Source: Owenia fusiformis
Lineage: Eukaryota; Annelida; Polychaeta; Sabellida; Oweniidae
Length of the DNA: 60,000 nucleotides
Assembly: GCA_903813345.2 (NCBI GenBank)
Contig: CAIIXF020000009.1
Span: forward strand, 3,908,001-3,968,000
Direction: 5' to 3'
Shown one piece after another: positions 1 to 12,200 of the stretch; within the stretch, counting starts at the first letter, position 1; the number at the start of each line of letters is the position of its first letter. The translations under genes and the position numbers were made by a program. A model generated the notes under the pieces. The model searched no databases. It was not told the origin of the DNA and worked only from the letters and a program-made list of their open reading frames with translations.

Positions 1-65
1 GGTTCCACTTAACATTATAAACTCCAATGAAAACTAATTGCGTTTTTATTTTCATGTATTTTCAG

Positions 66-136
66 AGTTCATCGAAGTTATGAAGAAAAAAACGTTTGAT
101 GACATTGATGTTAAACCGATTGCACTTGGTTACTGA
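66..136 (+). CDS. Calmodulin-like gene, copy A, last exon (gene starts upstream of window)
   Basis: Terminal coding exon of an EF-hand protein. After a TTTTCAG acceptor (ending at 65), the exon reads (E)FIEVMKKK followed by 14 further residues, with the stop TGA at 134-136. FIEVMKKK corresponds to the end of EF-hand 4 in calmodulin, and the phase-1 junction (G|AG) lies where vertebrate calmodulin genes have their last intron, as I recall them. The exon and about 1 kb downstream are duplicated at 12628-13632, where the complete copy B lies. Copy A keeps a C-terminal extension ending IALGY that copy B lacks because of a small indel. Earlier exons of copy A lie outside the window, so intactness cannot be judged. 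Confidence 0.8.
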
Positions 137-1014
137 ATGAACAGTTTTGGAAAGGATACTGCGTACTTTTATTTTAGATTGAAAGATCAATTCGAACTTT
201 ACATATTTAGTGAAATCATCATAGTGTCGATCAAGTACTGTCTAATGTGACACGTGTGTTTTGAAAATTGTTTTGTTGAATAAAATATCATTTTCTTCTT
301 GAAATTCTCGATATTATGTTACGTTCATATTACTTCGAAAATCCTAACGGTGTATTACAATGCGCCCCCAAAGGTTTGGCAGCCGAGATGTACCATTTTG
401 GACCACAAGTTTAAACCCTGTTTACACTATTATATTTGACAATGCTAAAAAATCAATTTACGGTTAACATGCTATCCAAAATGCGACTGGTATGGGATTT
501 TTTGACATGCTATCTTGATTTTCTTGGCACACGTAGTACTTACATTACATTTGGTTGATATTTTTCATATTTTTGTACCTTGCCAATGATACTATTGGGC
601 TACTGTGAAGGAACTATCAGTACATTTGGCTTATCAGTTGCCGAGAAAATACACCACAATGGCATACTAGGGAATCATCGAGGGCTTAAAAGGAACAAAT
701 GGGGGCTGTCTAAGCACCACCAGGGCATTCTGGGGAATCACTAAGGGCTATTAAGGAACCAATGGGGATTATTAAAGAACCCCGGTGCTGGTGGCATACT
801 AGGAATCACTAACTAGAAAAACAGCAACTCCACGCAGTAGCCAATCCCACAGAACAAAACATATATTGATAATTGGTGACCATCTTGAAAGTTTCTTCTT
901 AAACAGAGCATATCAGCATATAAAATTTGAACCAAATCCATCCACTGGTACAGGTACATGAGTTATCAGAGATTTTTTCTGAAAAATGGCAGCCATTTTG
1001 AAATTCATCCACCA
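137..1014. repeat. 3' half of a tandem segmental duplication (partner 12727-13632)
   Basis: The 3' UTR and flank of copy A match the flank of copy B almost base for base with small indels, through the 'TTGACATGCTAT' and 'GGCATACTAGG' segments to the first unit of a 142-bp repeat at about 880-1014. No coding potential seen. Bases 490-660 also resemble the inside of the TIR element at 58037-58882, so part of the duplicated flank is an old transposon relic. Confidence 0.8.
279..284 (+). promoter_or_regulatory. Poly(A) signal of calmodulin-like copy A
   Basis: AATAAA about 145 bp after the stop codon. The same hexamer in the same context occurs after copy B at 12907-12912. Confidence 0.6.
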
Positions 1015-1430
1015 ATTATTTACCAGTTATCAATTACATATATGTGCATATATTCCGAAAAATTGTGGTTAATCATAATGTTGGTGTCACATTATTAATT
1101 ATTTTCTATGTACCCCCTACTTATGTCATGCGAGGTATAAATATTGATTTTTTCCCAAACGCTTTATTGCCAAATTGTGGTGAGAATTACAAAATAGGAT
1201 GTAACTAGCATGGTCACCAAATTTCTACCTCCATACCGCAATATAAGGGCTAGCTTATAACCTATTATAACTTAGAAAGTTCCCTGTCTGCCAAGAGTCT
1301 GTATTGTATTGTTCAGTGTTCGCTGTGGCAGCCTTTTTCGTGTCATCTTCAAAGATGCAAGGCCCAATTATACCTAGCTTTGAGAGAGCAACCCAAGTTG
1401 AGCATTTTGTAGATTGCAATGGCCTTTGAA
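1015..1430. other. Unannotated AT-rich DNA
   Basis: No ORF, RNA gene or clear repeat recognised. The match to the copy B flank ends at the start of this stretch. Confidence 0.5.
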
Positions 1431-1439
1431 GCACTGGGT

Positions 1440-2060
1440 ATGTGAATTAATCAATATACCTTAAAATGAATTATATACTTAATCATTATACTAAAATGAA
1501 TTGCTTAATCATTGCACCATCAACAATTAAAAACTTAATGTCGCAACATAAAAATGAATAACTTAATCGATGCACCATAAACTTAATCAATGTACATGTA
1601 ACTTAAAAGTGAATAACTTAATTCATGCACCATTAATGTAATTAAGTAATGTACCGTAAAGTGAATTAATTAATCAATGTACCTTAAAATGACTTACTTG
1701 ATCAATGTACCTTAAAATGAATTGCTTAATCCATGAACCATTAAAATGAATTACTTAATCAGTGCAAAATAAAAATGAATGAATTAATCACTGCACCATA
1801 AAAATGAACTACTTAAGAAATGTACCATTAAAATGAATGTACTTAATCGATGCACAATAAAAATGAATTATTTATCAGTGCACCATAAAAATGAATTACT
1901 TAATCAATGCACTATTAAATTGACTTACTTAATCAGTGTAACTCAAAAATGAATTACTCAATCAGTGCACAGTGAAAATGAATTACTTAATCAATGCACC
2001 ATAAAAATGAAGTACTTAATCAGTGTAACTTAAAAAATAATTTACTCAATCAGTGCACCT
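1440..2060. repeat. 29-31 bp minisatellite (about 20 units)
   Basis: Repeated unit close to AATGAATTACTTAATCAATG followed by CACCATAAA. Units vary by small indels and substitutions. Further units lie at 2245-2340 and 2720-2810, so the array was once longer and has been interrupted, in part by the MITE at 2345-2718. Confidence 0.85.
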
Positions 2061-2344
2061 GACCCCTTATGATAAGTTTACACATATTTCCATGCTTTCA
2101 TGATAAATAATGCATACATATTCTGAAAGGTAATAGATTAACCTATGTACAACTGAAGTCAGAATGAAAAAAGTAATTGCTAAGTAATTGCAAAATGTAT
2201 CTTGGACCCCAAAAACCTTTAGAGGGTGTAAAAAACAAAAAAACATTTAAGGGTTAATCAATGTAACTTAAAAATAAATTACTCAATTAGTGCACAATGA
2301 AAATGAATTACTTAATCAGTACACCATAAAAATAAATTACTTAA

Positions 2345-2718
2345 AGAGAGAATCAGATATAGCGAGCAGGCTAAACAAACAATTGTTTCGATTCTAGAAT
2401 ATTCTTGGCCTATGTCATTCCTTGTCATTTCTATTTTCTAAAAATCACAAAAGTGCATACTTTATTCCAGGAAAACTAACGATTTTTACAATAAAGTATT
2501 ATTTTTCTATAAGAATGGTTACCATTATTATTATTTTGGAGAATTTAAACATTTTTCACCCATTGTTGCACTTTGAATCATTAATAACCTCACCAATTTA
2601 CAACATATTGTGAATCTTTTGAGAGGTATTGTATTTGATATTGTAACAAATAGATTGGTAGGTCAATTATACACGTTGCTTGTAATTTTGTCATCCCCCT
2701 ATAGATCAGATTCTGCCT
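2345..2718 (+). mobile_element. TTAA-flanked MITE, copy 1 of 3
   Basis: A 374-bp element flanked on both sides by TTAA (2341-2344 and 2719-2722). Its ends are inverted: AGAGAGAATCAGAT at the left and ATCAGATTCTGCCT at the right. It is homologous along its length to 26601-26973 (opposite strand) and 54466-54817. It has no transposase ORF. TTAA targets are typical of piggyBac-like elements, but the terminal bases are not the usual CCC, so the superfamily is uncertain. It sits inside the 29-31 bp minisatellite. Confidence 0.8.
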
Positions 2719-2810
2719 TTAATCAATGCACCATAAAAATAAAATACTTATGTATATAAATTGCTTCATCAACACCATAAAATTAATTTCTTAATCAGTG
2801 CGCCTCAAAG

Positions 2811-3236
2811 TAACTTTCAATGATCGCATCTCAAAATTAAAACCCTTGAAAATACTATATACGGTTTAAGCGCCATGTAAAAGGTTATCTTAAAAATAAA
2901 GTGGTTCAAAATGAAAGAAAACAAAAACAAAAGCTGTTTTGGCTATCTTTTAAACCTCATTGCTTATTATGTACCCAGCAGTATATATATATATATGTAT
3001 AAATGGATTGCCCTTAATTCTCATACAGCTGTATTTATTCTCAACCGAGTTTACCAAAACGTTTTATTTTATATAATAAATACTATAATCAGCGAGGGAA
3101 GGCGATACCATGACGTGTATTCACCGAATTACGCCATGCATATGCGCAATGAAAATAATCCCAGTCCTGTATTTCGCTCGTGCTTTATTACCCTCAGTCG
3201 ATCAAGTCGCAACACTTTGGACCACACTCAAGAATC
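2811..3236 (+). other. 5' flank and probable 5' UTR of calmodulin-like copy B
   Basis: Non-coding stretch upstream of the start codon, with a (TA)n run at about 2983-2997. The transcription start cannot be placed from sequence alone. Confidence 0.4.
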
Positions 3237-3239
3237 ATG
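3237..3239 (+). CDS. Calmodulin-like copy B exon 1 (start codon only)
   Basis: ATG immediately followed by the donor GTAAGT. This is inferred from the calmodulin gene structure and the phase-0 start of exon 2. Confidence 0.7.
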
Positions 3240-6200
3240 GTAAGTTTGCACAATGTAAACTTGGGTATTTCATAACTTGAATAATGTTTATAAATAAAGT
3301 ATACTATATTGAAGTACTTATTTGCATTAATTCTTATTTTCAGCCTCTTTTCAACATATCTGGATCCCAATACCTTGGTAAGTATTTTATGTTTTAATAA
3401 AAATCACGTTTTCGGTATATCAATCAGTCGTCCATTTCAGTTTTACTGTTCTCTAGAGTAAGAGTTATTTTTCAATGTACACACGGTTTTGCAATTTGGT
3501 CAAATTCATTGTTCATTAATGCCTGGGTCACATATGCTCCGATTCATCGGCCGGTGCCCGGTCGATTGAGTGTTTTGTTCAATATTGTATTCAATTTTGA
3601 ACAAAATACTCAATCGGCCGGGCGCCGTAGTGAAAATCGGAGCAAATGTGACCAAGGCATAACAATTTTGACGGTCCAGGTCATTGTTTATATCTAGTTC
3701 TAGACAATATTTTTATTCTATTTCTACTTCTACTATTTTTCTGAATGTGAAAAACTATATAGTGAACCATTTATTTATCTAATTTTATTTCATTATTTTA
3801 TACAATAAAACAATAGCGCCACAACCATGACAACGACCTATAAACACTGAACTAGTGAAAAATTCAATAAATAGAAAGCTAGTCATACAGAACATGAAAC
3901 GAATGTATATTTTTGATTTAATCTAATGTAAATGAAAAATATTGATGAATAAAAAATTAAAGTCATTTTCTTTTCCATACTAATAATACACCGTATTTTA
4001 GGTCTGTTGAAATTCTTCAACAGCTACCAAAGGAACAACGTGCTTGGCAAGCAAGAGTTGAGAGCCATCCTCAGTCGTAGAGACATCAACCCAACCGACA
4101 GTGAGCTCCAGCAGATGATTGACAGTATCAGTGTTGAATGTAAGCATACAATCATACACACCCTCGATAAGTTTCAAATGGCAATTAAAGGACCAATATC
4201 AATTTTATGCATGTACAAACCCTAGATAGTAGATTTTGGCAGCCAATAGCATTCGATTATACATGTACGAAACCTTAGCTTGCATACGGGAATGCAAATA
4301 ACGACTACCGGCTTTCTGGTCCAGTGGCAGATCGTATCCCCCCTCCTATAGTGGGCCCAGAAGAATTTTTTTATTTTTGGGCCCTAAAATTTTGCAGGGC
4401 CTTAAAAATGGGCCTTTTTGGGCATAATTTGGCCTTTATAGGCCTTTTTGGCAGATTTATCAAAATTAATTAAATTATTAATTAATTATTAGCCTTAGTT
4501 TTTCAAAAGGGCCTAATTTTTGGTTTATGCAGTGGTCACATATGTTCCGATTTTCAACACCGGCGCCCAGCCGATTGAGTATTGTGTTCAAAAATATACA
4601 ATTTACTATCACAATTTTGAACAAAATATTCAATCGGCCGATTGCCATAGTAAAAATAGGAGCAAATGTGACCACGTCATTAGTAGTCCATGGTATGACT
4701 TCCGAATATATACGATCCGTAGAAAACTATAGCGCAGCACTATTTGAAGCAATATTTAACGAGGTGCATATGTCTTGATTTTTTAAATGCCATTTGCAGA
4801 AAAAACTTCCGGCTTTCGGGTCGGAAAAAGTATTTCACCACAAGGGGTCAAAAACGTAAATATTTTGATTCGAACTTTTATACATTTTATAAGCCACAGA
4901 CCGTTATGTTAAGAATACGGACGAAAAAATAGATTATCATAATGTAAAAATTTACTATAATTTCACTGTAAATGTCGGTGTTTAATACTTGCAATCACAA
5001 AAATGTGCTTTTCAGAGTTTGTTTGATTTTTCAAATACGAGCCAAGCAGATTCAACAAAGCTGTATGCAATATTTAAGTAATTTATGATTGCGAACATAA
5101 TAGTTTTTTTTACCAATTACAACATTTTATTACCAGAATGTATCCATATTATCGCAAGGGGTCAAACAACCAATTATTGTTCATGTTTTATAAAACATAA
5201 TACAATAACAAATAGGTAAGATTCAAATCTAATTAGATGTAACAGAGGTATTGGAACATTGACATATTCTAAGGGAAGGCCTATAATCTATTTGAATCAT
5301 ATGCAATCGAACGCCTTACGATTCTTCCTCGACGTCACCGCTGGCTATTATCAAGTTAGCTGATAGTCGTTTCATCTTTGACCTTACTGCTGGATATCAT
5401 CAAGCTTTAGGAAAATAATGATAACGTTTTTTCTCAATGATTCATGAATTCGACCAAGTCTTGATGGTTGTTTTATAAGCAACTGAGCAATATCTTACAA
5501 TGAGAATTAGAATTTTAGCTGTTGTCCCAATTAGTCAGAGAACAGCAATAGGCCATCGTTTTACTGCGGAATAACAGTTCATATCTCAAAACGTATGGAG
5601 ACCCATTTTGTGAAAAACTAGCATAATTTAAGCATTTGTTATTCTAATATAAAAGTAATCTATTTGTACTATTTATCTCATTAATATTGGAGAAACAATA
5701 CAAAACGTTGACGCACTGATTACATAAGTCTTTGTATTGATGAGAAAAATAACTTCAAACTTATAAAATTAGAAACCTAGATCATATATTTGAAATCATT
5801 TTGTATTATTTTCTGTCGCATTGTGTACTCCAAATTGTGAAAAAATGGAAATTTAGTTTTTGGTAATTTTTGACCTCTGCTAATGACAGGCATAATTGAG
5901 CCTAAAAGCCGGATGTAAAGTAAACGGTTATAAAAAAATTAGTAGGGAACATATGTAGGTACGTTTATATTAGGTCAAATATCGCTGCGCTATAGTGTGT
6001 TACCAGCTCCTTTATTAGACGTCCTAGAGATTTCATACCATGGACTATAGGGCCCAAAATATTTTTAGACTCCACCCGCCTTGTTAATTGCTGAATCCGC
6101 CACTGGGGTTGATTTCAGTTTGAGGGCAAACAAACTCATTTAAATATGAATATTACCTACAGTGCTTCCCGGTATAGCTGCAACCACTTGTTTCAAACCC

Positions 6201-9200
6201 GGTCGCTGGCCAAAATAACGGGCTAATCTGCCTATTTAGCAGCATGTAACATTGACCTATGTTCTGTTTGCCAAATCGACTGAGCGGCTTTATTAGAATC
6301 GATCCTTTCATTGGCATGAAAAGTCATGTGATCATTGATCACTGTTCGTCGACCGACACGGGTTGTTCGTAATTACAGCTTTGGCGATCCAGGAGAGCCC
6401 AAAATTTGGGATTTTCGAGACCTTTCACCATAGCTCATATTTCATCTTATTGGGGAAATAAAACTTGTGTACCTATACCTGTTCCAATATCTGCTGTTAA
6501 AGATGCAACAAGTAGTGCAGTAATCACTCATCAAATCCAACGATCCGGCCTGGACCAGTGTCAAAATATATTCAAGTTTGGATATGTCATCAAAACTAAC
6601 ATATATCTTTATTATCTCAAAAGAAACCCCCCGGATGAACATTATTTCAGCTGATATTCCTCTTAAAACGTGGTGGGACTACATATAAAGAAGCTTTGAA
6701 CTGTATTTATACTTCTTAATGCTGAAATATTGTAGTTTATCAATATCCATACATTTTAAGAAAATAGGTATGTCAAAGAAGATGTTAAGCCAAATGTTGC
6801 CCTGATAGCCCAGTCGAATTTTCTCTCCACAGTTGTCCTTTAACAATGCCTATTATCAGATTATGTAATATATTGATATTAAGGTAGATGATTACATGAT
6901 AACCATCACACCTATTGGCAGTTATAACTCTTTTTAAATAGTATTTATTGCATGAATAATATATTACAATTAACAAAGTGTAATAATGTCAATCGCCCTG
7001 AGGTATTACAGACATATTCACAAATAGTCACCTGCACTTGCCGTCCAAAATGTCCCTACCTGTAGGGATATGGCAAGGAAAAAGTGTATGAAAATGACCT
7101 CAGGACAATCACAAGCCTCGAAAGTGAGATCATCTGTATCATTCAGGCCATACCTGCTGAGGAATGCATTCGGCCCATTGACAACTGTGCAGATTTGCCT
7201 ACAACGCAATGATGGCCAAACTTGAAGCATGTTATTCAAAGTGCTGTAAAATTGTGACTATCAGTCTGATGGTCATGCAATTTGGTAGGGTGGTTGAAAA
7301 TTGAATGATGTACAAATGTTTGAAATATCAGTAAGGAGTAATAAGTTAAAATGACAAAGATATTAGGAAAATACAGGGTTTCCATTTTTTGACCACCCTG
7401 TACATACAGGCAATAACTTGATTGGAAAATAAATGTAAAAAAGAATTAAAAATGTGATAAAATGAATGAGTATGAACAATGACATGATGATGGTGAAGGT
7501 GACACTAGGACATGACAATGGTGTTTACAAAGTCTGATCAACCTCTGTTTGATGATTCTATTAAATCTGAAATTGCGTGTGCCAGAGATTCATTTGTTTT
7601 GAAATTCATTTTATTAGAAGTAATTTAACTTTGTTTGTCATATTCGTTTGCTTGAAATAATCAAACACATTGAATTTTGCAAGCTCTGTGAAAAGTTTGT
7701 TCTGTTGGGGCTGTATAGGGTGCAATTGAGAAGGAAATGTTTGCCGTCTTCCATTTTATTTCCACATGAACAAGCTCGGGATAAGACTGAATTAAAATTG
7801 TGAGCAAAGAAGTGAGCATTTAGAAATAAATCAACCCTAAGTCTATTTAAGGCGATTTCTTTCTTTCTTAAGATCAGCATTTTAGTAGTTGGAATGATAC
7901 ATGTATATATATTTTCATCTTGAATGGAATTCTTAAGGCGATATTTAAAATGCAAGAATTCTTTTATTTTGGAGAGATTGATCAACATTATTCCAAGAGC
8001 TCATAAGTTGGAATGATAGAGAGTTTAATAACCTGGATGATATATTTCCAGGTACCTTATAGTATCGCACTCTCCTCAACTGAGTGTTGTTATGATCAGC
8101 TAAATAGGCATTGAATACATTTGACACATATGAAGATTTCATCTTATTAAAGACTTTAAACATGCACAAGAGTTTATGTGTATCAGATGCTGGCACACCT
8201 TTGCCGGAAGGTTGGCAATGCAGTATGTTAGAGTAACCTAGTAGGTGTAAGAAAATATAATGTGATGGGCTTTAAGTGGTAAAAACAATTTTCACGGCCA
8301 AATTGGACTTCAATTCCTGCGATTTCAGGGGATACTATAAGACTATTTCATAACATAAAGGGTATAGTTGCTATTGTACTGTTTTCTACAGCTCACATTA
8401 CTAGTCCAAAGACAAATAATATCCTAAAGTTATAGGCTGATATCTGTATTAGTCTTAGAAATATTGCAATTAATAGGAAAAAAATATGCAATTTTAGTCA
8501 TTTTTAAGTCTCACCTATTTTATATTTGTAGCTTCCAGCAAAACATGGGAGCTTAAATAGCTCAAAATTGTTTTCTAAAAACTAATTTAAGCTTTGCTTG
8601 ATATAATAATGATAATGTACTATTTATGATTTTTAATATGACTTTATAGTACCCTACCCCTGGAAAGTGGGCGTGGTCAATGTTACCATTTTGCAGCATA
8701 CAGTTAAAACTTGTATTGATATAAAGCAAATCAATGCATTTAAAACATCTTCACTTATTACTTGATAATGTAATTCATTAATAACTAAAATATACGACTC
8801 TTCATATTTTATATGTACATTTTCAATTATGTAGTGTATCATAATGAAATCTAATAGGCTGTTTCATTTTCAGTGTTCACTAACACATGAAATGTAAGTC
8901 ACAGTGTTTCCAAATTACCTTTGCAATGAGAAAGTACCACAAAGACTACGTAATATGAGCAGATTCAAGGTCCTAATACTAATACTTACCAATCTATCGG
9001 CGTTCAAAAATAGAGAAAGCTGTCATGAGTGCAGTTTTAACTAATTTTGAACTGAAACTGCAACTTTAATTTCTGGATTTTCTTCTTACAAACTGCACCG
9101 TAAGACCAAAAACATTAAAGGAAACCTGGTCATTGTACCACTAATAATGAGTAAAAATAATATTGGTAATATATACCAAGTATTTACTTTAATTCCAAGG

Positions 9201-12200
9201 CATCTGAATTGATAAATAAATGAAATCAGTACTATATTGTATCTTGGGACAAACTACTCTGTTTGAATGCAAGTGAAAGATACTTTGTTATATACAGCTA
9301 TACATCACTTTAACTGAATTAACTCTTCAATTTGAAAAATGCCTGACCATCCTAAGAAAAAAACGAGGGAGGGCAAAGGGGGTGCATGGTATAATTGGTA
9401 TTAAGTTGTTATAGAGTTTAAAGCTCCCACAATTTTGGAAAACGAAATGGAGAATAACATGTGAATGTATAGGACGGACTAATTGTTCTTGGAAAGTTTT
9501 GGAAAGTAACATTGCATAAAATATTTAAGCAAAAGATATGTTCCATAATAAGTATTCAATAATAACATTCTTTATAGTTGTTTTGGTCTTAAGTATATCA
9601 GTGATTATATCAATTCGGATGCTGAAGTCACTTAATAAATGATAACTAGATGTAACTCCTAGTAAGTACTGCAAGTTTCAGTTTATATAAAATACAGTTT
9701 AGATAAATTTGTCACAATTTCACCATTTCTGACTGTATTTTGCATATTTTTAGGTGATAATGGTTCAATGATTATTTGATATAACCTCCTGAAACTTGAA
9801 TCCGTGCATACATATTCTTAGTGGCACTATCCCATTGCCCAGGTATTGGAAACATTGTGATTTATATTTCATGTGATAGTAAGCACTGAAAATGGAATTG
9901 TTGCATTGTGGCGGATCCCGTACAAAACAAACATCGGGGAAGAGGGGGGGGGGGGGGTTAAACGTTGATCAGTTCTGCTATTTTTGTGGCTATCGGTCAT
10001 ATATTACATCATTTTGTTGTAGATTTTGTTGTCGATAAGGGTGATCCGAGAAAAACTTGGTGAATTGAAACAGCCTATTAAAATCATTATAAACATTGTA
10101 CTAAATTGAAAGCGTATATTTAAAAAATGTAGAGTCCAAAATTCTAGTAATAAATGAATTACATTATCAAGGAACAATTGAAGATGTTTTAAATGCATTG
10201 ATTCGCTTTCTATCGAAACAAGTTTTTAACAGTATGTTGCAAAATCGACCACCATCGACCACGCCCAGTTTCCGTGAAAATCACCTTATATTTTCTTACA
10301 CCTACTAGGTTACTCTAACATACTGCATTGCCAAAAGTTACTTCTCGCGACCTTCCGGCAAAAGTGTGCCAGCATCTGATACAATGGTAATTTCTCCTAG
10401 ATTCAAGAGTCTTCCAGTTCAGGATGTCAAAAACTTTAAATCTTATCATCAGATGGGCTCAGATCATAGAATGTACCTCATAATATCAGAGCATGTTTTA
10501 GGTGAAACAGAAAGATGCTATGAGCATCAGAATAGTTTAATTTTTAGAAATTAATAATATGATCTGGTCGCTTTTCGCATTCGTGAATAAAAGCTTATAC
10601 GTTTGGCAACCAGTAGACATTACATTGTGGATAGGACCATCACTATACATCAGTATTTTTGTTTTCAGATTAAACATATTTTATGGTGTCACAAAGCACG
10701 AACTTGAATTTTGTGTTTCATCAAACGATTTAAATTAGGCTTGTTGGACTGTTCCAGCGTCTGGCATAGGCTTCCAAGCGTTCGTCGACTACATCAGCGA
10801 GTGTCCAGGACTCCGTGACCAGGAGAAGGACTACTCTGCTGCTTTCAGCATCTTTGACCGCACTGGCAATGGAGAAATAAACCGTGGAGAGCTTGCCATT
10901 GTTCTTGTAAAGATGGGCCACCGATTCACAGAATCGGATGCAATCCTCGAAGCCTGTGACAAAAATAAAGACGGGAAGATCCAATATGATGGTATGTAGG
11001 ACAATATGGCATATTACATATAGGTTGTTTATATACGTATAGTAGTATAGTTCAGTATTTAGTATACAGTAGTATACATATTTGGTCCGAGGGCCATACA
11101 CGAAGTCCAACTACCCAGAGAATGTCCTGCAGGTAGTTTGAAAAACATGTAGGTTGGAAAAACATATTTTGATGAAAGCAAGATTACAATTATCAGAGTG
11201 GGCCATAGTCTTGAGGTTAAGGTAAGCGTCGGTAGCCCATTTTACGTAGTTTGTTATTGCACTAAGCGGTATTTTACCTGTTGAGGGCTTGCGATACGCT
11301 ACCTATAAATTGTAAGATAGGTAATTTGAAAAAATATATTTTTATCCAACTAATTATGTCATTTGTAGATCAAATATCATTAATTTAACTTTAATAGTGA
11401 CAAAAAACGTTTCTAATTCTATCTGCATAGAAATGAAATGGCCTAACACAACCATTGATACGATAAATGATGTCATGTGATGATGCATAAAATTGTTGAA
11501 TTGACACATTCTTCATCAATTTTGCTTATTGTAAATGTACGAAATTCATCATTTTCTAGTGGTTTTAATTGGTTAAAGGGACAATATCGGAAATCGGGAA
11601 TAATTCCTTAGAAAAACTTCAAAATAAATCGTTGGTGCCTCAAACCTGCCCCTAAGAATGGCTACGACGTGAACTTACTTTTGTCAAAATACCGGAGCCT
11701 GAAAAAAATCACTCACCTAGATATCAACGAAAGAAGTGTCAGTTTCGTTCGACTGTGAGAGCAAAATTGAAGCTGAGCTAAACGGTTTTCGTTTGTCGTA
11801 AAATTGACCTCATTTAACTGCGCCATCTGGCGAATGAATCATTGTTTCGTGTCATATGATTCGTTGTTTTGTGTCACGTGACCTACCTTTAGACCTTTTG
11901 CCACCTATCGTAAGTTAATCGAATTAAAATGAAATTTTTCGATCCAAGAAGAAAATTTGCACAAAAATTATAAACCCCGCTTGACATAATCTTTGTCACT
12001 CTATCGTCTTCTTGATGAGGCACATCGGAACCTGGGATTAATAGCCATTCAACCAAGCCACAGAAAGTATGTATATTAGTTGTTCAACATGTTCAATTGT
12101 GTTAATATTTCCCGGAACTCGGCCTTTAATTCTACTCATTCGTCGCTCTCATTGCTGAATCATGCTAGAAATTTAGCATTTCCCATCCAGTAACTGCCCC

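Larger units (their letters stand above)
4321..6106. mobile_element. Possible composite transposon with hAT-like ends
   Basis: CCAGTGGCAGAT at the left and ATTCAGC-type end GCCACTGG at the right form a short inverted repeat resembling hAT termini (CAGTGGCGGAT). Both ends are followed inward by GGGCCCA-rich DNA. The interior contains two other elements. No 8-bp target duplication is visible, so this is tentative. Confidence 0.3.

Noticed and set aside
9943-9957. Poly-G run as a functional G-quadruplex
   Set aside because: It is a single homopolymer without separate G-tracts; most likely slippage.
10730-11110. 126-codon minus-strand ORF
   Set aside because: It is the antisense of calmodulin-like exon 4, whose + strand frame has EF-hand loops and splice sites.
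11573-12129. Possible TTAA-flanked MITE in the last calmodulin-like intron
   Set aside because: Only about 7 bp (TTAAAGG) are shared between the two ends; too short to support an element.
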